Part shown: piece after piece, positions 15,954 to 25,523 of the stretch | How the letters are laid out: the number at the start of each line of letters is the position of its first letter | How positions within the stretch are numbered: the stretch's first letter is position 1 | Assembly (NCBI GenBank): GCA_025938935.1 | Contig: JAPCWB010000001.1 | Span: 310,001-374,000 of the forward strand | Source of the DNA: Novosphingobium sp. MW5 | GTDB taxonomy: Bacteria; Pseudomonadota; Alphaproteobacteria; Sphingomonadales; Sphingomonadaceae | DNA: 64,000 bases | Direction of reading: 5' to 3' | Notes under the pieces: model-generated | What the model was told of the DNA's origin: nothing | Seen by the model: the letters and a program-made list of their open reading frames with translations, nothing else | Databases searched by the model: none | Made by a program: the position numbers and the translations under genes

Positions 15954-17326
15954 TACAGGTGCTCCAACTGAGCCGTGAACCCGGGTTCATCCTCAAGGCA
16001 GCGCATGTCGAGCAGGAGTGCACCCTCATGGACCCTGCCTATGACCGGGACCGGCAGGGTGCGCAGGCGTGCGGCAAGCTGGATCAATGCCTTGCCTGAC
16101 GCGCGCACCGGGCTCAGTGCCAATGCGCGCGAGGGGATGGCCGCATCCGGCAAGGATCCGCTGCCCACTTGTGCGTCGCTGGCCGTGACGCGCACCGCCC
16201 AGCCCTCGCCCAGCCGCTCGGCAAGGCAGGGCGCCAATCGCGCGGCCATCGCCTCCAGCTCGGCAAGCGGCCGCGTCAGGTGACGGAGCGTCGGCAGATC
16301 GCTCATCAGCAGGTCAGGGCGGCGATAGGCGTTGAGGGTCGCCTCAAGCGCGGCGAGGGTCATCTTCGATAGTCTCAGCGCGCGTTTCAGCGGATGCTTG
16401 CGTATCCGGGCAATCAGGTCGCTGCGTCCTGCGATCAGTCCGGCCTGCGGTCCGCCCAGAAGCTTGTCGCCGCTAAAGGTCACGACGTCGACGCCGGCGG
16501 CGATGCAGTCGCGCACGACGGGCTCCTTCGGCAGACCCATGGCGGCCATGTCGATCAGGCTGCCCGCGCCAAGGTCTTCGATAAAGGGCAGGCCAGCGTC
16601 ATGGGCAATGCGCGCCACCTCTGCCTGCGGCACTTCGGCAGTGAAGCCGGTAACCCGGTAATTGCTGGCATGGACCTTCATCAGGGCGGCGGTGCGAGGA
16701 CCGATGGCATCGGCGTAATCGCGGGCATGGGTGCGGTTGGTCGTGCCGACTTCAACCAGCTTGACCCCGGCCGCGCGCATCACGTCGGGCACGCGGAAGG
16801 AACCGCCGATTTCCACCAGTTCGCCGCGGCTGACCACAACCTCTCGCCGGCCGGCAAGCGCGGCAAGGACCAGCAGGACCGCACCGGCATTGTTGTTGAC
16901 GACTGTCGCCGCCTCGGCACCGGTCAGTTCGCAAATCAGTCCCTCGACAAGCGAATCCCGGTCTCCCCTTCCCCCGCCGGCAAGGTCGAATTCCAGCGCG
17001 ACCGGGCTGCGCATGGCTGTCGCTGCCGCTGCAATGGCCGCCTCGGAGAGCACGGCGCGCCCCAGGTTGGTGTGGAGCACGGTTCCGGTCAGGTTGAACA
17101 CCCGCTTCAGGCGGTGCTGCGCAAGTTCATCAAGCTGCCGCTCGGCCCGTGCCGCAAGCTCGACCGACGAAGGCAGCGGCGTTTCCGACGAGGTTCGGGC
17201 CTTTTCCAGTTCAGACCGCAGTGCGGAAACGGTTGCGGCGTGCCCGTGCGCATCAAGCACCTGCCTCATCTCGGGCAGACGAAGTAGGGCATCGACAGAC
17301 GGCAGGCGGGGCAAGTCGACTTTCAC
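15953..17326 (-). CDS. selA: L-seryl-tRNA(Sec) selenium transferase SelA
   Basis: A PLP enzyme that converts Ser-tRNA-Sec to Sec-tRNA-Sec. The proposed GTG start at 17326 gives 457 aa (family about 460) beginning VKVDLPRLPSVDALL; an upstream in-frame start at 17440 adds unlikely sequence. Core motifs: FNLTGTVLHTNLGRA, TVVNNNAGAV and the PLP-lysine segment SGDKLLGGPQAG. It is first in the selA-selD unit and divergent from the small secreted protein gene at 17523. Confidence 0.92.
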   Translation of the reverse strand: MKVDLPRLPSVDALLRLPEMRQVLDAHGHAATVSALRSELEKARTSSETPLPSSVELAARAERQLDELAQHRLKRVFNLTGTVLHTNLGRAVLSEAAIAAAATAMRSPVALEFDLAGGGRGDRDSLVEGLICELTGAEAATVVNNNAGAVLLVLAALAGRREVVVSRGELVEIGGSFRVPDVMRAAGVKLVEVGTTNRTHARDYADAIGPRTAALMKVHASNYRVTGFTAEVPQAEVARIAHDAGLPFIEDLGAGSLIDMAAMGLPKEPVVRDCIAAGVDVVTFSGDKLLGGPQAGLIAGRSDLIARIRKHPLKRALRLSKMTLAALEATLNAYRRPDLLMSDLPTLRHLTRPLAELEAMAARLAPCLAERLGEGWAVRVTASDAQVGSGSLPDAAIPSRALALSPVRASGKALIQLAARLRTLPVPVIGRVHEGALLLDMRCLEDEPGFTAQLEHL

Positions 17327-17522
17327 TTCCGCACTTTCGGCCAGATCGATAGCGTAAGGCAAGCCGGTCAGCCGATTCGTCGCTGTGGCGGTTGGGTTAC
17401 ACTTCTGACCCCGTTTTTGCTGCAATGCGGAACCAACCAATTGCCGGCCCGTTTACCTTGACAGAACATGGAAATACGGGTTATTCCTAGGTCAAGACCC
17501 CCATAAAATGGACGGAATTCTC

Positions 17523-17810
17523 ATGAGCCTGATTCGCAATGTAACGCTGTCGATGGCCTGCGCCGGCCTGGTTCTCTCGGCCCCGATGGCCTCTGCGCGC
17601 AGCACCTCGGGCAGTGTCCCGGCGTTTGCAGTTAGCGCTCAGGCACCTGCGGCTACCAACGTGCCCGAAGGCACCATCAGCGATGATGGCCAGTACAAGT
17701 TCACCAAAGGCAAGTGGCACTTGCTGAAGAATGGTCGCTGGGTTCTTCTGGGTGTCGCTGCTTCGGTTCTCGTTGGCGGCATCATCATCCTGGCGAGCAA
17801 CAGCCGCTGA
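17523..17810 (+). CDS. Small secreted/membrane-anchored protein, unknown function
   Basis: The 95-aa product has a cleavable signal peptide (about 1-25, ending APMASARS), a linker, a motif GQYKFTKGKWHLLKNGRW, and a C-terminal hydrophobic helix (about 73-90). The ATG at 17523 has ACGGA 8 bases upstream. The ATG at 17508 has none, so the shorter form is preferred. It is followed by a terminator, so it is a single-gene unit at the edge of the polysaccharide locus. No function is known. Confidence 0.65.
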   Translation: MSLIRNVTLSMACAGLVLSAPMASARSTSGSVPAFAVSAQAPAATNVPEGTISDDGQYKFTKGKWHLLKNGRWVLLGVAASVLVGGIIILASNSR

Positions 17811-17836
17811 TTTAAGCCTTTCCATAAGGTTTTTGA

Positions 17837-17868
17837 CAGCCGTCGACCCTCGGGCCGGCGGCTGTTTT
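17837..17868 (+). terminator. Rho-independent terminator after the small secreted protein gene
   Basis: CAGCCG pairs with CGGCTG across a GC-rich partial stem and is followed by TTTT (17865-17868). It lies 27 bp after the stop codon. Confidence 0.6.
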
Positions 17869-17896
17869 CATATGAACTCTCCGCGGATCGTGGGGA

Positions 17897-18448
17897 TTAG
17901 CGCCTCTTCCGCCGGGCGCGAGGTGACCCGCGCCAGTGGGCCGTCCAGCCCGTGTACCAGATCAGCGCGATCGGCAGCACCTCAAGAACGTGGTTGAAGT
18001 GCAGCGGCCCCAGTGATGCGTAAAGCAGGCGATCGACGCTGTGCAGCGAGATGATCCGCAGGCAGTAGAACAGGCCGAGCGCGCCGATGCTTGCCGCAAT
18101 GACGATTCGCCAGACCGGCCAGTGAGCGAAACGGACGACGGCCCAGAATGCCCCGATTCCGGCAAGGGCCATGCAGATGAGCAAGGCAAAGGCCTGGAAC
18201 GTCCTGCGGCTGTTATATTCGTTCTCGACCAGCAGGTAGCTGCGCAAGGCCTGCCGGATCTCCTCTTCGCCATTGCCAAGGCGGAACAGGGCCAGTCCAA
18301 GGAACAGGGCCGCGACAACCAGCCAGGTAATCCGTCCATGGTGCACGCTTTTCGGCACCCGCAGTGCAGTGGCGATTGCGGCGAGGCATGTCGCCAGATA
18401 GACCGCGATTCCGACAAGGTTGGCGGCGCCAATCTGCAAGAATGACAT
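17897..18448 (-). CDS. Integral membrane protein, unknown function (polysaccharide locus edge)
   Basis: A 183-aa protein with about five hydrophobic segments (near 9-25, 40-57, 87-108, 120-140 and 152-165) and a basic C-terminal tail. No family is recognised. The ATG at 18448 has GGAAG upstream. Its start is only 20 bp from that of the divergent O-antigen-ligase gene, so one of the two start assignments, or the promoter arrangement, is unusual. Confidence 0.6.
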   Translation of the reverse strand: MSFLQIGAANLVGIAVYLATCLAAIATALRVPKSVHHGRITWLVVAALFLGLALFRLGNGEEEIRQALRSYLLVENEYNSRRTFQAFALLICMALAGIGAFWAVVRFAHWPVWRIVIAASIGALGLFYCLRIISLHSVDRLLYASLGPLHFNHVLEVLPIALIWYTGWTAHWRGSPRARRKRR

Positions 18449-18468
18449 CTGCGGGGGCACTTCCTTTC

Positions 18469-19866
18469 ATGGCACAAACAGGCCGGGATGACGATCACAC
18501 CATAGACGCTTTGCACGCGCCTGTCGCGAAGGGCAATGCGCGGGCCGGCCGGCTTGCCGGGTGGTGCTGGTCGCTACTGCTCACGACCGTTCTGGTTATT
18601 GGGGGGGCTAACGTCGCCTATCCGTTGATGCGCGTCCTTTGCGGGGTCCTGGGCGGGCTGGCCATGGCCGTAGCGCTCACCAGCCGGCATTCACAGTGGG
18701 CCCGGTTCGGCTGGACCGATGGCATCGTGGCGGGGATCGTCCTGGTATTCGTCATCCAGATAATACCCATGCCGCCAGCGCTCTGGACGTTGCTTCCCGG
18801 CCGCGAGGCAATCGCGGTGATCGACCGTGAGGTGTTCGGTCAGCTTCAGTGGCGACCGATTACTATCGACAGCGAGGCGACGTTCCAGAGCGCCGCCTTC
18901 ATCATCCCGTTCATCGGTATCTACCTCGCATGGCGCAGCGGTAATGGCCCGCGCCGCGAGGGAATGGTGCGCGGAATATGGATCGCACTGGCCATCGCAG
19001 TAGCGCTCGGACTGCTGCAGCTGGCAGGCCTCGGCATGCTGCACCCCTATCCGGTCGAGTCGGATAACGAGTTCGGCAATGGCTTTTTCACCAACCACAA
19101 TCATCAGGCTACCTTTGTTCTGATGGCCGCCGCGCTGGCCGTTGCGCTGGGCCGCGGACTGCCGCGCGCAATCGGTGAGGGCCGGGTATTGGGCCTCGCG
19201 GTCGGCGTTTCACTGGCGGTGCTCGCTTCTGGATCGCGCGCCGGCGTGGTGCTGATGGCCGCGGTGCTGGCTCTGCTTGCGGCAGGCTGGGCAGCATCGC
19301 GCTTGCGCCCCGCAAGTCGGGGCGGTCGCTTCGGCAGGGGCTATCTGCTGGGCGGCGCACTGCTGGGCGTGACGCTTGTCGGGGCGGTATCGGCAATGAT
19401 CGGCGCAGACCGCTTTGCCATGGGCCGCGGCGCGCTGGGCGAGGACCAACGATTCGAAATGACTCCGATAGCCTGGAAGGCGATCGGCCAGTTCTGGCCC
19501 ACAGGTTCGGGATTCGGTACGTTCCAGGTGCCTTACCGCCAGGTCGAACCCGTTGAGGCCGTGCGCATGCTGAATGTCATGCATGCCCACAACGACCTGC
19601 TCGAAGCGCTGGTCGAGGGAGGAGTTCTGGCGCTCTTGCTCATCGCCGCCGCATTAATTCGCATCGGCTGTCTCGCACGCAAAGGCTGGCGTCAGAAAGG
19701 GGAGACCCGTGTTCGATCCGCGCTCGTTGCGGTGGCCCTGATGGTGCCCCTGGCCCATTCCCTTGTCGATTATCCGCTGCGCACCATGGCGATATCAGTC
19801 CTGTTCGCGCTGGCATTGGCGGCCTTGGACACGAATACTTCCAATGCATCCGCCATGAACGCTTAA
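18469..19866 (+). CDS. O-antigen ligase/polymerase-like membrane protein (Wzy_C)
   Basis: A 465-aa protein with about ten membrane segments and the Wzy_C signature loop. The loop includes FFTNHNHQATF, a GRGALGEDQRFEMTPIAW periplasmic region with GSGFGTFQVPYR, and MHAHNDLLEALVEGG. It probably polymerises or ligates lipid-linked repeat units at the periplasmic face. It is followed by the export lipoprotein and the tyrosine kinase. A second protein of this type lies at 24210, so their roles may be split between polymerisation and transfer to an acceptor. Confidence 0.82.
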   Translation: MAQTGRDDDHTIDALHAPVAKGNARAGRLAGWCWSLLLTTVLVIGGANVAYPLMRVLCGVLGGLAMAVALTSRHSQWARFGWTDGIVAGIVLVFVIQIIPMPPALWTLLPGREAIAVIDREVFGQLQWRPITIDSEATFQSAAFIIPFIGIYLAWRSGNGPRREGMVRGIWIALAIAVALGLLQLAGLGMLHPYPVESDNEFGNGFFTNHNHQATFVLMAAALAVALGRGLPRAIGEGRVLGLAVGVSLAVLASGSRAGVVLMAAVLALLAAGWAASRLRPASRGGRFGRGYLLGGALLGVTLVGAVSAMIGADRFAMGRGALGEDQRFEMTPIAWKAIGQFWPTGSGFGTFQVPYRQVEPVEAVRMLNVMHAHNDLLEALVEGGVLALLLIAAALIRIGCLARKGWRQKGETRVRSALVAVALMVPLAHSLVDYPLRTMAISVLFALALAALDTNTSNASAMNA

Positions 19867-19961
19867 AACATCCGCAACGAACGCTTGAAGTAAACACTCC
19901 TTGCGCTTACGCATTGGCCAAGCAGGGTTGGGCGGGCTGTCTCATTACAATGGAATTGAAG

Positions 19962-20687
19962 ATGCACTCTGATTGCAGGGACTACGGTTGCGGCAGGCTT
20001 TTGATTGCAGCCGTGCTGCTTGGCGCGTTGTCCGCTTGTTCGGGCACGCCCGAGATCAGCACCGGGGTCATCTCTCCAACAGCGCCGGTCGGAGCAGAAA
20101 ACTATAATTTCCGCTCGCCCACGGGCAACGCGCAAACCTATTTCGTCCGGGCCAAGGACGTGCTGACCGTGTCGGTAGTAGGCGAACCCTCGCTCAGCTT
20201 CGCCCAGATCCGCGTTGACGAAGACGGCGGCTTCATGATGCCCATGATCGGCCGCGTGCAGGCATCGGGCCAGAGCGTGGAAACCATCACCCGGGAAATT
20301 ACCAATCGACTGGCCGCCCGGTACATCCGCCACCCGATGGTATCGGTAAACGTGGTTGAAACGGTATCGAACATCGTCACGGTGGAAGGCGCGGTCGAAG
20401 CTCCGGGCGTATTCAATTTCCAGACCAACACGACACTGCTGGGTGCCATGGCCATGTCCAAGGGCCCCAAGCGCGTTGCCAAGCTCGATCAGGTGATCAT
20501 TTTCCGCGAAGTGAACGGCCAGCCGCTTGCCGCCCGTTTCGATCTCAATCTCGTTCGTGCCGGCAAGATGATGGATCCCGTCCTGCTGCCCAATGACCGA
20601 ATCGTGCTGGGTGTCTCCGGCTCATCGCAGGCTTGGCAGGACCTTCTCCAGGCTCTGCCGGTGTTCGCGCTGTTCACGCGCATCTGA
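19962..20687 (+). CDS. Wza/GumB-type polysaccharide export lipoprotein
   Basis: A 241-aa outer-membrane auxiliary protein. The signal peptide ends with a lipobox LLGALSAC, then comes the Poly_export domain (KDVLTVSVVGEPSLSFAQIR; DEDGGFMMPMIG) and one SLBB-like domain (VTVEGAVEAPGVFNF). It should form the outer-membrane export channel with the co-polymerase encoded next. I chose the ATG at 19962 (GGAA upstream, signal peptide begins at once) over TTG 19914. Confidence 0.88.
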   Translation: MHSDCRDYGCGRLLIAAVLLGALSACSGTPEISTGVISPTAPVGAENYNFRSPTGNAQTYFVRAKDVLTVSVVGEPSLSFAQIRVDEDGGFMMPMIGRVQASGQSVETITREITNRLAARYIRHPMVSVNVVETVSNIVTVEGAVEAPGVFNFQTNTTLLGAMAMSKGPKRVAKLDQVIIFREVNGQPLAARFDLNLVRAGKMMDPVLLPNDRIVLGVSGSSQAWQDLLQALPVFALFTRI

Positions 20688-20698
20688 CAGGAAACGTT

Positions 20699-22900
20699 GT
20701 GCAAAAACAAAACGAAATGAAGCAGGACCTTGCCAACGTTCTCGACTGGATGTCGGACGGCGATGGCGAAGTGCAGGGCGAAAAGCGCACCACGCTCGTC
20801 GACGTGAAGGCGATGGCCTGGCGCCAGCGGCGCTACCTGCTCACCATGGTGCTGGTCGCCTTGCAGATCGGCCTGATCTCGGTCTTCCTCATGACGCCGA
20901 AGTTCCGGGCCGTGTCGTCGGTGCGAATCGACAACGAGACGATCCAGGTCATCAAGGGCGATGACGTGAACCCGATCATCAGTTCCTTCGATACCGATCG
21001 CTTCCTCAATGCGCAGAAGGGCGTCTTCCTCAGCCGCACTATGGCCTACAAGGTCATCGACCGGCTGAAGCTGGACCAGAACAATTCGTTCCTTGAACGG
21101 ATGGACGCTGGAGTTCCTACAGACAAGCTTTCACCCCGCGCAGCCACCCTGGCTCGCCGCGAAGCAGCCGCATCGCTGCTGCAGGGCAACCTCAAGATGG
21201 ACATCCCGGCGGTCGACAGGATCGCGCAGATCAAGTTCACGGCACCCGATCCGCAGCTGGCACAGCAGATTGCCAATGCCTATGCCGATACCTTCATCGA
21301 AAACAACATTTCCTCGCGCTACAACGCGACCGCCTATGCCCGCGGCGTCCTTACCCAGCAGGTCCAGGAAGCCGAAGCCAAGCTGAAGGCGACCGATACG
21401 GAAGCGGTGGAATATGCGCGCCTGAACCGCCTGATCGATACGGCCGCCCCGTCGACGGCGAGCACTGGCGACAGTGCCAGCTCGTCGAGCGATTCCATCA
21501 AGAACATTGCACTGGGCCAGGTCAACACCGCCCTTGGCGACGCGCGCAAGGCCCGCATCCTGGCCGAACAGCGCTGGCGCAACGCCCAGTCGGGTTCGGC
21601 GCTTGCCATCCCCGATGTGCGGCAAAACGCCTTCGTGCAAAGCCTCCTGGCACAGCGCGCGCAGACGGCTGGCGAACTGGGCCAGCTCAAGCAGACCTAC
21701 CTCGACGATCACCCCTCGGTGCTTCAGGCCCGCGGGCGCCTGGTCGAAATCGATGCCCAGCTCAAGCTGGCGACCAACAACGTGCGTAGCTCCCTGCGCA
21801 ATGAATACGAGATCGCCCTTAACCAAGAGCGCCAGCTCGCCAACGCGGTGGAAAACAGCTCCGCAGAGACGCTGGCAGAGCAGAACAAGCGCGTTCAGTA
21901 CAACCAGCTGCTGCGCAATGCGCAAAGCCAGCGCTACCGCCTGCTCGAGCTCGAACGGCGCCTTGGCGAAGTCAACAGCCTCTCCGACATCGCCACGAAC
22001 AACGTCTCGCTGGTTGACTACTCCCAGCGCCCTGTCAGCGCGGTATCGCCCAATCTCCTCCGCAGCCTTGCACTGGCACTGGCGGTCGGCCTGATCATCG
22101 GCCTTGCCTTCGGCATCCTGCGCGAAGTCATCGACGATACGCTCTGGTCGCCGGACGATGCGGAAGCCAAGCTTCGGCGCCCGCTGCTTGGCACGACGCC
22201 AGCCGCCAAGGAATTTACCTCGGCCGATGTGCTGTCTGGCCATGGCGACGTCAGCGAAGCCTACTTCGCGGTCCGAACCGCGGTCGACTATGCCACAAAG
22301 GGCAATGTCCAGAAGATCCTGCAGATCACCAGCTGTCAGCCGGGCGAAGGCAAGTCCACCACCTCGGTCGCGCTTGCTTCCGACTTTGCCCGCGTCGGCC
22401 GGCGCGTGCTGCTGATAGATTGCGATCTTCGCCGCCCCAGCATCCACCGTCAGCTCGACATTCCCAACAAGGTCGGCTTGATGGACGTCCTCACGGGCGA
22501 TGCGAAACTGGCCGATGTCGTGCAGAAGTTTGGTGCCGAAAACCTCAATGTCCTGACGCTCGGCGCCAAGCCGAGCAACCCGGTCCAGATCCTCAGCGGC
22601 GAGCTGTTCCAGAGCTTCGTCAAGACCGCGGCGAAGGACTACGATGTCGTCATTATCGACAGCCCGCCGGTGATGGGCATGGCCGATGCACAGCTGATCG
22701 CGCGGACGGCAGATGCCACGGTACTGATCATCGAGGCCGGACGGTCGCACTTCGGCCAGGCAAAGCTCGCCGTACGCAAGGTGGAAGAAGCCGGAACCAA
22801 GGTGGTTGGCGTCGTCATGACGAAGTTCAACTACCGCGATGCAGGCTATAACTACGACTACCGTTACGGCTATTACGGCTATGACGAGAGCCCTGCCTGA
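20699..22900 (+). CDS. Wzc-type polysaccharide co-polymerase with BY-kinase domain
   Basis: A 733-aa protein starting at GTG 20699, preceded by AGGAAAC; an in-frame ATG follows 18 bases later. Order: a cytoplasmic start, TM helix near 42-60, a Wzz periplasmic domain with long coiled coils, TM helix near 460-480, then a tyrosine kinase with Walker A (PGEGKSTT), Walker A' (LLIDCDLRRP) and Walker B (VVIIDSPPV). The C-terminus is a Tyr cluster (YNYDYRYGYYGYDE) for autophosphorylation. It controls chain length and export together with the preceding lipoprotein. Confidence 0.92.
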   Translation: MQKQNEMKQDLANVLDWMSDGDGEVQGEKRTTLVDVKAMAWRQRRYLLTMVLVALQIGLISVFLMTPKFRAVSSVRIDNETIQVIKGDDVNPIISSFDTDRFLNAQKGVFLSRTMAYKVIDRLKLDQNNSFLERMDAGVPTDKLSPRAATLARREAAASLLQGNLKMDIPAVDRIAQIKFTAPDPQLAQQIANAYADTFIENNISSRYNATAYARGVLTQQVQEAEAKLKATDTEAVEYARLNRLIDTAAPSTASTGDSASSSSDSIKNIALGQVNTALGDARKARILAEQRWRNAQSGSALAIPDVRQNAFVQSLLAQRAQTAGELGQLKQTYLDDHPSVLQARGRLVEIDAQLKLATNNVRSSLRNEYEIALNQERQLANAVENSSAETLAEQNKRVQYNQLLRNAQSQRYRLLELERRLGEVNSLSDIATNNVSLVDYSQRPVSAVSPNLLRSLALALAVGLIIGLAFGILREVIDDTLWSPDDAEAKLRRPLLGTTPAAKEFTSADVLSGHGDVSEAYFAVRTAVDYATKGNVQKILQITSCQPGEGKSTTSVALASDFARVGRRVLLIDCDLRRPSIHRQLDIPNKVGLMDVLTGDAKLADVVQKFGAENLNVLTLGAKPSNPVQILSGELFQSFVKTAAKDYDVVIIDSPPVMGMADAQLIARTADATVLIIEAGRSHFGQAKLAVRKVEEAGTKVVGVVMTKFNYRDAGYNYDYRYGYYGYDESPA

Positions 22901-22921
22901 TCCCGGCAGGGTCCCGGCCAC

Positions 22922-24025
22922 ATGGTACGCAGCCTGATCGCAGCCGCCGTAACGGGTTTTCTCGGGGTCTGGTCGTTCCTTGCATGGTCTGGTCTGGGCA
23001 TGGCGCAGGCAGGCTCGCCGTTTGCAGCAGAAATGCCGTTCAACCAGGCCACGGCGGCGCAGCGGCAGCTCCTGTCGGGCACTTTCATGCTCACCACGGA
23101 GCAACGCACCGAACTAGCTCAGGTGGCCCTGCGCAGGGCGCCCCTGTCGGCCCAGCCGCTGGCGTTCATGGCCTTGTTGGCCGAGCAGGCCGGCAATGAA
23201 CCAAAAACGCAATCGCTGATCGAAGCCGCAGCGCAGCAAGGCTGGCATGACGAAGCGGTCCAGCGGATCCTTTATAACTGGGCGGCATCCGGCAATGATC
23301 ATGTTACGGCTCTGCGCCATGCCGAGGCGATGCTTCGCCAAGGCCTGGCTGCGGAAGACCTGACTGCCGACTTTGCGCGAAAGGCGGGCGATCCCGGTTT
23401 TCGATCGGCGCTGGTAGCCATGCTGTCGAAAAAAGGTGCCTGGGCCGATCGGTGGGCGGGACTGGAGGCGCCCAGGCTCGATAACAGCACGCTCGCGGCG
23501 CTTTTCGCCTCGCCGCAATTCCGGAAGGAACGCAGCGACCAATCGTTGACCATCCTAGCGTCAGAGCTCGTGGACACAGGCCGCGCCCGCCTCGCATGGC
23601 GGCTGGCCCATGGCGGGGATAGCTCTCGGCCCCTGCGGCTCGACTGGCAGCCCGAGACCGATTTCCCGGCACGCGACGTCTTTGCCTGGCAAGTTCCCAC
23701 CGGCTATACGGTCGTCCTGGACGAAGGCGCGCAACAGCAGATCAAGCGTCAGGATGCCAGCTCGCCTGAACCGGTGCGGCTGCGCCTTGGGCTTGAACCA
23801 GGCCGGTACCGGATAGCCTTTATCGGAGCTGATCCGGCCGCGAAGGCATCGTGGCGAGCCGGATTTGCCTGCGACCAGGCGCGCGCAGCGCCCGTACAGC
23901 CAGTGGCCAGCGTCATTGAACTCACCGTGGATCAATCCTGCCAGCAACAGTCCCTGTTGATTGCTGCCGATACTGGCGCGGGATCGCCCCTTCCCCCTCC
24001 CGTCTTGCAGCGGCTGGAGGATTGA
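22922..24025 (+). CDS. Secreted or membrane-anchored helical-repeat protein of the EPS locus
   Basis: A 367-aa protein with an N-terminal signal/anchor (about 5-30). A TPR-like alpha-helical repeat region follows (about 45-220; repeated LA..A...G blocks such as PLAFMALLAEQAGNEPKT). A beta-rich C-terminal domain has Cys residues. No exact family is recognised. It lies 21 bp after the kinase gene and before the second polymerase gene, so it is probably a periplasmic accessory of polymer assembly. Confidence 0.65.
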   Translation: MVRSLIAAAVTGFLGVWSFLAWSGLGMAQAGSPFAAEMPFNQATAAQRQLLSGTFMLTTEQRTELAQVALRRAPLSAQPLAFMALLAEQAGNEPKTQSLIEAAAQQGWHDEAVQRILYNWAASGNDHVTALRHAEAMLRQGLAAEDLTADFARKAGDPGFRSALVAMLSKKGAWADRWAGLEAPRLDNSTLAALFASPQFRKERSDQSLTILASELVDTGRARLAWRLAHGGDSSRPLRLDWQPETDFPARDVFAWQVPTGYTVVLDEGAQQQIKRQDASSPEPVRLRLGLEPGRYRIAFIGADPAAKASWRAGFACDQARAAPVQPVASVIELTVDQSCQQQSLLIAADTGAGSPLPPPVLQRLED

Positions 24026-24063
24026 CCTTGGCCAGTCCGCACCTTGTCCTCCCTGTCCATGCA

Positions 24064-24213
24064 ATGGGACCGCTCAGCGCCGTGTCATGCTTGCCGATTA
24101 GTTTTCGACATCGCGCGATCCTGCTTGGCCATATGCGTGTAATCGGGCAGGAGACGGTTTGCGCATATCGGCTCGACCAGCGTGAAACGGCCAATCGGAA
24201 CATGAGGCAATGA
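24064..24213 (+). CDS. Doubtful small ORF between EPS genes
   Basis: A 49-codon frame (ATG 24064) whose TGA overlaps the start of the next gene (ATGA). Codon use is not distinctive and no ribosome-binding site is clear. I include it because the overlap is typical of coupled genes and the 184-bp gap is otherwise empty. Confidence 0.2.
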   Translation: MGPLSAVSCLPISFRHRAILLGHMRVIGQETVCAYRLDQRETANRNMRQ

Positions 24214-25523
24214 CAGCAGGACCGGCCCGCAAGATATCGGGAATGGACAGGGTCGCAGCACTGCTGCCGGCCGGGCTGATCTATTCGCTGTTTGTCCCTG
24301 CAGGTTTCACTGTCGAAGTGGGCGGCCTGCTGTTCTACGCCAGCCGCGTTTACTTGATCGCGATGCTACCTCTCATAATCACCCAGTGCATCAGGACTCG
24401 CCTGCACTTGAGGGCTTACGACTACCTCATCCTGGCTGGCTGCGGATGGATGGCGCTGTCGTTTTTCGTCAACCGCGGCCTGTCGGGCGGAATTGAGAGT
24501 GGTGGGCGTGACGTAATTGATATCTTAGGCACCTGGTTCCTCGCGCGCGGTTGTATTCGCGACGATAAGGACGTGCTTCGAATGCTGAAGCTCGTGTTAC
24601 CCGGCCTCGTGGTTGTTGCCGCATTGCTGTTTATCGAAAGCGTCCTAGGCAAACCTCGCATCCTAGATGCCTTTCCTATAAGAGGAATCGACGAAGGATC
24701 TGCAAACCAGTATCGTCTTGGGCTGCTGCGCGCCTTTGGCCCGTTCAGCCATCCCATCCTTGCGGGACTGTTCGTAACGTCGTTCATCACCCTTTATGGG
24801 TTGATCGTCCGCGAACAGACTTCGCGTTGGCTTGGCATGGCGGCCGGACTGGCAGGATTCTTTACCTTAAGTTCGGCCGCGCTCGCTAACATGGCCTTGC
24901 AGGGCGGTTTCTTCCTTTACCGCAAAATCGTCTCTCTTGCCGGTTATCGCACAGAATGGCGGCCGCTTGCGCTTTTGACGGTTTTCGGTCTTTCTATGTT
25001 GCAAATCCTGTCAAAGGGTGGAGCGATCTCGACCATCATCCGCTATGGCGCACTGGATTCTGCTACCGGCTATTTCCGCCTGATCATCTGGGAATACGGC
25101 ACGGCCAGCGTCGCCCGCAAGCCGCTGTTCGGATTTGGCTACTCCGGCTACGACAAGCCATTCTGGGTAGCTCATGACAGCGTCGACAATCACTGGCTGT
25201 TCCTCGCGATCCGCTATGGTTTTCCCGCATTTGCCATCTATTTCGCGCTCTCTCTCTTCGTGATCTACCGCTTGGCCAGCATTTCGATGAGGCTGCCGTA
25301 CAAGTCGGGCGCAGCCTATAGCGCGATGATGATCACCCTCTCCTGCGCCACGGCGCTTGGTTTGACGGTCGCCTTCGTCAACGAATTCCAGATCTGGTAC
25401 ATCTTCATGCTCGCGACGGCTTCCAGCATGATCGGCGTTTACGATCGCCGGGTCGGTCTGGCACACCAGCTGTCGAGCCTGTTGGCCAGGCGCCCTCCTA
25501 CAGCCCAGCCCAGCGGTGCCTAG
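24210..25523 (+). CDS. Second O-antigen polymerase/ligase-like membrane protein
   Basis: A 437-aa protein with about eleven hydrophobic segments and a large periplasmic loop. The loop ends with GFGYSGYDKPFWVAHDSVDNHWLFLAIRYG, written here as separate motifs GFGYSGYDK and VDNHWLFLAIRYG; the second includes the conserved H-region of Wzy-type polymerases. Codon use is slightly less GC-rich than the neighbours. The stop overlaps the convergent WsaF-like gene by 4 bases (CTAG). Confidence 0.75.
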   Translation: MTAGPARKISGMDRVAALLPAGLIYSLFVPAGFTVEVGGLLFYASRVYLIAMLPLIITQCIRTRLHLRAYDYLILAGCGWMALSFFVNRGLSGGIESGGRDVIDILGTWFLARGCIRDDKDVLRMLKLVLPGLVVVAALLFIESVLGKPRILDAFPIRGIDEGSANQYRLGLLRAFGPFSHPILAGLFVTSFITLYGLIVREQTSRWLGMAAGLAGFFTLSSAALANMALQGGFFLYRKIVSLAGYRTEWRPLALLTVFGLSMLQILSKGGAISTIIRYGALDSATGYFRLIIWEYGTASVARKPLFGFGYSGYDKPFWVAHDSVDNHWLFLAIRYGFPAFAIYFALSLFVIYRLASISMRLPYKSGAAYSAMMITLSCATALGLTVAFVNEFQIWYIFMLATASSMIGVYDRRVGLAHQLSSLLARRPPTAQPSGA

